Shown piece after piece: positions 56,669-64,000 of a stretch of 64,000 bases of DNA. A model generated the notes under the pieces. That model worked only from the letters and a program-made list of their open reading frames with translations, was not told the origin of the DNA and made no database searches. Position numbers and translations under genes: made by a program. How positions within the stretch are numbered: position 1 is the first letter of the stretch; each line of letters starts with the position of its first letter. Source of the stretch: Galeopsis tetrahit (Eukaryota; Streptophyta; Magnoliopsida; Lamiales; Lamiaceae); NCBI GenBank assembly GCA_963675135.1, contig OY776122.1, positions 19,470,881 through 19,534,880 of the forward strand. The letters are read 5' to 3'.

Positions 56669-58634
56669 TGTTGGTCCTGAAAGGAGTATATAACAAGTGT
56701 ATGGGGGGGGAGGAATACACTTGTATGCAATTCTTTTCAACTTGAGATCAAACCAAGACTCAGCAAGGTTGTCTTGGACAACTCTACTGAAGATGATTAA
56801 CTCTTCTAAGATAATCAAACTACTAAGTACTATTGAGTACTTAGTTGAATAACTATCTAAAGGAGTTATATGTGCGGAATAGTGGTTGACCCTTTAAGTT
56901 TAGACTCCTTAAGATTCTGAAATCACTTTGTCAATCCAATGCAATCCAGTTCAGTTTCAGGGAACTTGTCCAAATCAGTTTTGCACAGTCTTTGAATATG
57001 TATCTTTTGAAAGATCAGTTTTGTGTGCAGTGTTGAATGAATGAAGTACTTTTTAAAGTAAATCAACACAGGAGATTTATAGTGGTTCAGAGTCTCAAGC
57101 TCCTACATCCACTTTCCCTGATTTAACAGGATAATTCCTTCTCTCTTGGAATTAACTTGTTTTATAGTGCCAAGGTGCACTTGATCAAGAACACCACTCC
57201 TTGGTGAATTGATCCCTAGGATGTCTAGAGTCCTAGTACCCTCTTCTCAACTCAGAACTGAACTGCTCTTCTCTCAACAGTCAGCTCCTACCACTTCTAC
57301 TACTACAACCTTCTCACTTTCTCACTTGAAAGGGGTAAGGATTGAAGTAAGGTTCCAACTAATGAGATATCCTTTACAATGGATATCAGTGTATAAGGAT
57401 AAGATATCTCTCTAAGCTTGTGTATGAATATACAATTGGGATCAGCTTAGAAGAAGTGTATAAAGACTAAGATAGTCTCTTTGAAAGCTTGTATGTTCTA
57501 TGAGCTTCAGAATACTTGAGTAGTTGGATTCTGTTGAGGTGCTTTCAAATGGTCTTCACACTTCTGTATTTATAGACAAAATAGAGGATTTGCCTGTTGG
57601 AGAGGCAGCCCCAAATTGCTATAAATGTCTTCCTTGAGTTCTTCAAACTCGAAGACAGATTCTTGATAGTGACATGTCCTCATTTGGGTAATAAACGGCT
57701 TGTAAGACTTTGTCTTCATTCTGCAGCACTTTTCCCAATGTTTGACTTCTTGTTAGGACTTGGACATGGCTTCTGAAGATTGATCCAATGATAGGACAAC
57801 ATTCCTTATCAAGTGGACAACTCTTCTTATCACTATCAGCAGTCTTGCTTATCAGCAAGGTTGGCTTGCTCTTCTTCAGATGACTTGGCTCTTCCCTTTA
57901 TTTCACTTTAAAGAGATCTTAGCATGTTGTATTGTAATTCTTTAGGGTATGGTTGTCTCTAATTCTTCAGCATAGTTGACCTTCAACCTTTAGAGAATCT
58001 GTTCTGATTCAATCATGCTGAGACAACTCTTCTGGACAACTCTTCTGATCAGCATACTTGGTCTTTTAGCATCAGAGCATTTTTCACATAGAGTTGGCTT
58101 CTCTGGACAACTCTCCTGATCAAAAAACCTTTGAGTAGCCTTGTCCTTTTGAGCTAGGTAAACTTATTCTTGCATATGGCTAGCTTCTTTGGACAACTCT
58201 CCTGATCAGAGTCATTAAGCTTGTCCTTTTGATTTTACCAATCTTGCATATGGACAATTTCTCTGGACAACTCTCCTGATCAGAGCATCTTATTGGACTT
58301 GTCCTTTTGAGCTTTACAATCTTGTTCTTGTATAAGGACATCTTCTATGGACAACTCTCCTGATCAGGGCATTTGATGTTTCATAGAGTGTCCTTGATCA
58401 TAAGTGATAGTTCCAGAATTTGAGCCTTGAGGGGACTTGATCTTGATCATCTTCAAAGCATAGGTTCCCCCTCAAATTGTGCATCTAATTGTCTAAGAGC
58501 TGCCTAACATTTCAGCTTGTCATCTAGCCTTATGCTATGTGCTCTAACATTTTTAGAACACTATCAATTTGACTTAGGCATGTCTCAGGGGGTTTTGGTA
58601 ATTAATCAAAACATATCTCATTTTATTCCCAACA
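56669..58634 (-). repeat. S5 3' LTR (different Sirevirus-type family)
   Basis: It begins TGTTGGTCCTGAAAGG inside S1 gag and ends TTCCCAACA followed by a polypurine tract. At 1966 bp it is longer than the S1-S4 LTRs and aligns with them only at the ends and around TTTATAGTGGTTC (about 57076). The TATA box is at 57566-57575 (minus-strand CTATAAATAC). A five-copy repeat of TGGACAACTCTYCTGATCA lies at 58033-58370. Candidate target duplication TGAAG at 56664-56668; the partner is off the window. Confidence 0.9.
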
Positions 58635-58716
58635 ATTTCCCCCTTTTTGATGATGCCAAAACCTACATATTCTAAGCAAAAGTGACTTGTCTACACCTAT
58701 TACATATATCTTCAGA
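58635..58716 (-). mobile_element. S5 internal 3' end with polypurine tract
   Basis: Minus-strand TCAAAAAGGGGGAAAT abuts the LTR (58635-58649), preceded in sense by TTTTGGCATCA, the same context as in S1-S4 (TTTTGGCTTCA). The remaining 60 bases are untranslated sequence up to the CACTA insertion at 58717. The rest of S5 is outside the window. Confidence 0.85.
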
Positions 58717-58890
58717 CACTACTAAAATATCCCCCATGTAGTCACGCTTCCTTAGTGACTCATTTAAATAAGCGTCTCCTAATATTCACATGGTGACCCC
58801 ACGTAGTTTAATTAATTTTAGTGACGTTGTAATTAGAATAAGTGGAATATTTAGTGACGCCTCGTTAATATTATTCGCAGCTTAAAAGTT
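58717..58890 (+). repeat. CACTA left terminus and subterminal repeats
   Basis: Terminal CACTACTAAAA followed by repeated motifs: GTCACGC, AGTGACT, GTGACC, AGTGACGTT, AGTGACGCC. In CACTA elements such arrays bind the TnpA-type protein. Confidence 0.75.
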
Positions 58891-59188
58891 TCCGCCTTTT
58901 TCACCAACCCGAGATCAATTCCTATTCACATCACCATTTAAGCTTTATATTTTGCCTTTAAAAAATAATAATATTAATAGCCTTAAATTTTATTTTTCTT
59001 CTTAAGAAATCTCCTTGATTTTGTTCTAGTCTCTCTTCGCGCTTCCACCTCTATTCTTTTCTAGCCCTTATTTTTAATCCCCAATTCAAACTCTTCAAGC
59101 ATATTCAGCCAGAGAGTATAGGAGAAGATCGAGAAACCAGTCATGACAACATCTTCAATCGTCGTCAAATAGCGATCATATCGGCGCG

Positions 59189-59263
59189 ATGAATGCCCTA
59201 GCGTCCTCTAAATTCCAAGATTTTATTCTACGCAGAACTCAAATCGATCCACGAGAAGGTCAG
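59189..59263 (+). CDS. CACTA candidate first coding exon
   Basis: ATG at 59189, 25 codons (MNALASSKF...) to CAG|GTTCGG. The next candidate exon joins in phase 0. Upstream (58890-59188) is AT-rich sequence like a promoter and 5' UTR. I do not recognise the protein. Low confidence; 59264-60853 is AT-rich and reads as intron, and the small frames there are chance. Confidence 0.3.
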
Positions 59264-60853
59264 GTTCGGTGAAAATCTGAAGCTATTTCATCTTTATCAT
59301 TGTTGTTGCCTGTCGTTAATTCTGTTTGGTGTTATTTTGTTTACTTCGTAATTTTTGTTTAATCGCTTAATTGAGTTAATCTGAAGCCGTTTCATCTATA
59401 TGATTCTAAAGTTTTTTGTTTTTTGTGTCTTTATTTGATCGTCGGTTGCCTGGGTCCATTCATTACTCGCCGAGCATGCCTGATATTAGTGTAGATATTT
59501 GTACACACATATATTTTCACATAGAATCATATGCACCGAAATATATAAATACAACTTTCTGTATCTAAATGTGAAATGGTTTTTATCTTCTTTTTTATTG
59601 TTTTAATTTGAAGTAAAATTTGGCTAGATTTGATGCAGATGCCAAAGGAAGGAGGCTTGAGATTCAAACCTATGTTTTCTGGGATTTTTATGAACTAGTT
59701 TTCTACTAAGTGAATTTTATTTTATTTTATAGTAATAGTAATGCTATGTTTCTCTCACATGATTATCCTGAACTTAAAAGTTTTGGGTTGTTTACAGAAA
59801 GGGGAAAAAATGATAATTCATCATTTGCAGTTTCTCGTTTTGAATACCTATGAACTTTTTGAAGTGAATTATTTTACTGATTCAGTGATTCCCGTTAATA
59901 TCAATCATTAGGTGTGACTTTAATAACTGGATCAGATCTCTCTGGAGCATACACAAAATATTCTTGATTAAGTCCATTTGAGGATTTTTTTTTTGTCTGG
60001 ATTTGGTTTCTTTGTCCTTTTATTTTTTAACAAATTTAATTTTAATTTGAGAATTTTCAATTCTCGATACATGCATCTTTGTTTTCAATCGTGTCGTCTA
60101 TGGATTTGCTGACAATACGACGTAATTCAAATGGGTTCCTTGCCGTTCTCAGGATTTGTTGTTATCAAAGAACACGGTTACAATTAAAAAAAAAAAAACT
60201 GTTTTGGTTTACCTTTTCTGTGTTCACGGATTTAAATTTTGTTTTATTTCTAAGAAGAAAATGGTTCAAAAGCTTTATCTTGCACTTGATGTTTCCCTGT
60301 ATTTAGTTGCATTAGAAGATAAGGGTTCAGAAACTAGGCTTCTTTGTAAACACATGCGGCATATCTGCATTTTTGATTTAGTTGATAGGATTTATAGTTG
60401 ATACAAGGAACCCACATTTCAATGTGTACCAAAAATCAGTTAGTATATTAGTGCCTTCAAGTATTTTATGTTTCCCTCTAGATTTCTTTTCTAGATATGA
60501 TGTAGTTCGTTTTGGGCCGATCTTTTACATTTGCACTATAGAGTTTATTTGGTTCCTTCATTGTTTGATTATAATTTTCATGATATACTGAAATATTCCA
60601 GGGAGAGGATGCACATCTAACTTCTATTTTGTAGTTTGTCTGTATGAGCTCGTGTATCAATTGTCACCATGTCAACATTTCAGGTGGAATTCGTGACCGA
60701 GATTCTTGAAATTGTCTGATCATTATAATTGGCATGCTTATTTACATGTCTAGTAAGGTTTGGTATTTACATGTTCAAGTTCATTTTTAACTAGTTTTAC
60801 GATTAGAGTTGTAATTTTCCAAGTTAAAACCTTTATAAATTTATATTATCCAG

Positions 60854-60967
60854 GACTTGGTTTCCATCCTTGGTGAGAATGATCGAGATGAGGGAAGTGA
60901 TGGATCACTGGGAGAATGGAATACGCGATCTTCTCATCCAATGTATTTCGCCATAAAGCTATCTGAG
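60854..60967 (+). CDS. CACTA candidate second exon
   Basis: Flanked by CAG| and |GTAACT, 114 nt, 38 open codons (DLVSILGENDRDEGSDGS...). It is clearly more GC-rich than its AT-rich surroundings, as expected of an exon. Product unrecognised. 60968-61331 is intron-like. Confidence 0.4.
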
Positions 60968-61331
60968 GTAACTCCCTCTGTGAACATTTAATGAGAAAAT
61001 TTTGTCCAAAGAATAAAACATGAACTCTGCTGCTTTAACTTGTCCACTATCTCTCAAGGACCCAAAGTGCTATCAGCTATGTTGCTTTAGTTTAATATCT
61101 TCTTATATTTGTTACTTTTTTCTTAACACTTTATTTGTAATGTTGTATTCAACGACCCTGTAGCTATGGAGCAGCCATCTGCGGGACTATCCATTCATGG
61201 CCTTATCTGGCTTTTTTTTTATTTTTATCAAAGACCACTATGTCATCTAAAAGTAGATATCTAGTCCTGATTCTCTTGATGTAGATATAAATTATATTGC
61301 TGCACAATAATTTCAAGAAGGTGTTATGCAG

Positions 61332-61490
61332 ATTAATGACCACGAACATGAAAAAGATGTTGCACAAGAAAATCCAAGTTGAGCAGAAGACATGGAGAAT
61401 GGTGAAAACTTGGGAAATGGATTTTCATTTTACAAATTTGAGATAATTAAATTCAGTTATTTCTGCTGAATCAGCTCATGGACATCAGGT
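61332..61490 (+). pseudogene. CACTA candidate third exon with a stop
   Basis: Begins after TATGCAG| in the same phase: 16 acidic codons (INDHEHEKDVAQ) then TGA at 61380-61382, after which an open-looking stretch (EDMENGENLGNGF) continues. Either a decayed exon or a different splice structure. From 61490 to 62640 I see AT-rich intron-like sequence with poly-A/T runs and no feature. Confidence 0.3.
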
Positions 61491-62640
61491 ACCCCTTTAA
61501 TTTTTTTTTTTTGGTAAGTTTAGCAATCTATTGTCTTCCTAATTGAATTAGTGTAAATTTGGTGCACTATAACAGTTGAAGTCTCTGAAAAAAAAAAAAC
61601 AGTTGAAGTCAACATGAGCCTCTAACAGTATGCTTTTACTGTAAGTGATACAATAGTAGTTGGAACACAATGTTATCAAACATGTTGAGTCAATCTGGTG
61701 TTGTGGTTTAGAACAAAGATGTGAAAGCATCTATTTCTTACATCAACGCTCTTCAATTTTGCACGTGTGATGTTTTTTGCGTAAGCTCATGTGCATATGT
61801 CTAAATTTTGTACTTACACGACATAGCAACAATTGTCAATATTTTTTGTGTAGTCAGCTTAATTGTACTCATAAATATAGAGATGTTCAAAGATTATTAT
61901 TGAACCAGGAAAGAATAATTACACCAAATGCACCTGACTACTTTAATAGAACAGATGTTACACAGGTTCGAGGCAACATATCCCTTTCTCCACTTGATTA
62001 CAAGTAGCACCTCTTTCATAGGATTCTCAATTGTCTTTGCTTCCATATTGAGGGATATTATTATTTTTGTGGATTCTTCATATCAATATTTTGACGTTTC
62101 ATGTGCAGAGCATCCTTGCATAGGTTGTCAGTCTCCAGGGACTATGTAATAATATCTCCAAAAATAACTATATGCAAAGTTCCATTCCACAACTATATAT
62201 GTGGGTATCGTGATTAATTTTACATGATTCAAAATCTTGATATGTTATCCTCAGCTGATACAATGACACATGACAAAACTGCTTTTTAGGTTTTATGTAC
62301 AAAATGATTAATTTGGTTTCTTTTGACAGGTTCTATCCTTTCACTTGGTTACTATTTTGAAGGTATTATTTCCCACTAGCTGACATTTTTTTTGTTTGAT
62401 ATCATTAATTAGTACCTTGATTTTGACATGATAGTTAACTCCTTTTTCTTGAAAAAAAAAAAAAAACTTGTTTTCCAAACCAATTATGATCTTTGAATTA
62501 TCCTGCTATTATTATTTAATTAGTAGATTATGATGTTTGCAAAGTTTAGTAATTCATCTCTGTATTCAATGCTAATGTTGGTAACAATTATTGCTACTTA
62601 AAGATGATGCATTTGTTATATATATAGCATTGGGAAGCTA

Positions 62641-62785
62641 AAGAGCTGTTTTTAACTGCAGAAAATAGTTGTTTTTAACAGCAGTAAAGCTGTTTTTGAC
62701 AGCAGGAAACTTCTTTTAACAGCAAAACAATATTTTTACAGCTGAAAACTATTTTTGTACAGCAGAAAATTATTTTTTACAGAAA
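62641..62785 (+). repeat. Minisatellite in CACTA interior
   Basis: Imperfect tandem repeats of about 20-30 bases built on GCTGTTTTTAACAGCAGAAAA, about six or seven copies. Each copy carries GCTGT and ACAGC halves, so single strands could fold into hairpins. Confidence 0.7.
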
Positions 62786-62913
62786 AACCTGATTTCGTGC
62801 ACCTGTTTGCTTAATTCGGTATTTTTGTGCAATTGTTTGCTTCAAGTGATTAATTTCGACTTAGATTGAATTTCTGAATTTTACTCTAGTATTTATTATA
62901 CTTATATTTGCAG

Positions 62914-63129
62914 GGGAGCTTTCTCGTTCCAATTGGATATGATAAGTTTATTTTACAAGCTTTGGGTAAAAGTTGGAGGCTTTTAAATGCAGAATTAAAA
63001 CAAAGTACTTCAATCCGGATGCAACTATGGAACAAAACTTGTGCAAAAGGCCTGATACACATGATGAGAGGGTGAAACAAGATCAGTGGAAGTTCCTTGT
63101 AGAATATTGGTGCAGTGAGGAGTCAAAGG
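62914..63129 (+). pseudogene. Plant En/Spm Transposase_24-type exon, frameshifted
   Basis: After the acceptor ATTTGCAG| it reads DKFILQALGKSWR, then a one-base shift near 62976, then FKCRIKTKYFNPDAT, RPDTHDERVKQDQWKFLVEYW, ending EESK. The order GKSWR, K..KY, QWK.LVEYW is typical of the plant Transposase_24 (Ptta/En/Spm) family carried by CACTA elements. The shift and the lack of other transposase exons make it a relic. Confidence 0.75.
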
Positions 63130-63179
63130 TGGTCCTCTTGTATTTTCTGTTTCATTACACATTAATTTAATGTTTTACT

Positions 63180-63240
63180 CTTAAAGTTGTTGGGCAGGCT
63201 ATAGGACATTCTTAAAGTTGTTGGGCAGGCTATAGGACGT
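63180..63240 (+). repeat. 31-bp direct duplication
   Basis: CTTAAAGTTGTTGGGCAGGC and the following TATAGGAC occur twice head to tail, offset 31 bases (63180 and 63211), directly upstream of GTAACATTTG|GTAAG. It is recent, since the copies are identical. 63241-63660 is AT-rich with no gene seen. Confidence 0.8.
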
Positions 63241-63659
63241 AACATTTGGTAAGTTTATTTTTATATTAATTTGTTTTAGTTAGTTTTTTTCCATTTCATT
63301 TATTAATAATTTTTATTTTTGTTCATTACTATAGGTTCGAGTGGAAGATACAAGATAAATATAGCAAACTAGATTTTGCCACGTATAACTTAGGTGAAAT
63401 TTATCTTTGAATTGGAAAATTTGAGTTTTTTTTAATTATTATTTGGAATATTGGACTGATACTTATGTAATTGATATCAAGTTTGAGTTGAGATGTTTTA
63501 AACTCTAGTTGTTTCTATTTTTTTTAGAAGTGTGGTGACATTTTATAGTTATATCTTTTTTTGGTTTTTATTTTATAAGTGTGATATATTTTATTGTTGT
63601 TTCTATTTTAGAAGTGTTATGATATTTTATTAATATATGCTTGAGCTGTTTAGGAATAT

Positions 63660-64000
63660 ATGCAAAGAGACGCCAAATTTGGTAGTTAAATTAGTTATTT
63701 ATTTTTTGTGACGTGACAAAGCGTAAATAAAACTCATCATCGAGATGATGATTAGCGTCATTAAACAGGGTAGTTGAGTTAGTTATAATTTTTTCGTGAC
63801 GCGAGAAAATGTCTCGAAAGTACATCATTGTGACGTCTGTTAGCGTCACTAAATAATGATACTATGATGAATAAAAGCGTCACTAAATAAGGTGGTTAAA
63901 TTAGTTATAAGTTTTTTTGTGACGTGCGAAAGCATCACTAAAGCACTGTGTCGTTACATAGGTTAGCGTCAGGAAAAAAAGGTTACTATGACGTGTACAA
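63660..64000 (+). repeat. CACTA right subterminal repeats
   Basis: A block GGTAGTTAAATTAGTTAT...TTTTTGTGACGTG recurs at 63681, 63769 and 63891, with TAGCGTC / GCGTCACTAAA words between. Orientation is opposite to the left side, as expected near the right end of the same transposon. Confidence 0.7.

Larger units (their letters stand above)
58717..64000 (+). mobile_element. CACTA (En/Spm) DNA transposon, right end off window
   Basis: It starts CACTACTAAAATA, the standard CACTA terminus, after AGA (possible 3-bp target duplication). Subterminal sequence on both sides is packed with GTGACG / CGTCAC words. Inside are a gene-like leader, candidate exons, and one recognisable plant Transposase_24-type exon. 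No large TnpD-type transposase frame is present, so it looks non-autonomous or degenerate. The right terminal repeat was not reached by 64000. Confidence 0.8.

Noticed and set aside
57209..57415. 68-codon frame in the S5 LTR
   Set aside because: Antisense to the element and within an LTR; no support.
60079..60660. Several 60-81 codon frames in the CACTA interior
   Set aside because: AT-rich sequence full of T runs, overlapping frames on both strands, no recognisable motif; treated as intron.
61777..62149. Overlapping 73-76 codon frames
   Set aside because: No splice context or motif; base composition like the surrounding intron.

Overview
This window is plant nuclear DNA, probably from a eudicot and from a repeat-rich, likely heterochromatic region. 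I find no host gene I would defend. Almost every base belongs to transposable elements stacked inside one another, on a fragment of a tandem satellite. The organism type rests on four things: Ty1/copia elements of Sirevirus (SIRE/Maximus) type, which are known only from plants; a tRNA-iMet-type primer binding site (TGGTATCAGAGC); a CACTA (En/Spm) DNA transposon with a plant Transposase_24-like exon; and a 157-159 bp satellite.

Layout, outermost layer first. (0) 1-2202: satellite of 157-159 bp units with a head-to-head inversion at about 1245 and an old divergent LTR at 94-1060. (1) Element S1, minus strand, entered the satellite at 2203; its 3' LTR is split into 2203-2903 and 46111-46865, and its body runs 46866-56668. 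(2) Element S2, plus strand, 2904-46105, sits inside the S1 LTR with target-site duplication (TSD) GGTTG. (3) S3, minus strand, 9846-24211, sits in S2 pol (TSD ACCTC), and S4, minus strand, 24767-39263, sits between S2 pol and its third ORF (TSD CATTA). (2') S5, minus strand, a related but different family, enters S1 gag at 56669; its 3' LTR is 56669-58634. (3') A CACTA transposon starts at 58717 inside S5 and runs off the right edge.

S2, S3 and S4 are complete at the structural level: 14.3-14.5 kb each once nested DNA is removed, with equal-length LTR pairs (1449, 1430 and 1453 bp) that are about 99% identical or better. Each copy of the family has this order: LTR, primer site, gag, a single in-frame TAA, pol (protease, integrase, RT, RNase H), a conserved intron of about 570-580 nt, a conserved 48-codon small ORF, a second small frame, a pair of near-palindromes, a TATA box, a 1.2-kb-codon ORF3 in the usual env position, polypurine tract, LTR. 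ORF3 does not look like an envelope protein: I see no signal peptide or membrane segment. It is a long, charged, coiled-coil protein with basic clusters.

No copy has both an intact gag and an intact pol. S3 has intact gag and ORF3 but two stops in pol. S4 has intact ORF3, one stop in pol and two lesions in gag. S2 and S1 are broken throughout. The most interesting unexplained parts are the region between pol and ORF3 (intron, small ORF, palindromes, possible separate promoter), the paired M-phase-type MYB sites next to the LTR TATA box, and a diverged recombinant patch in the ORF3 of S2.
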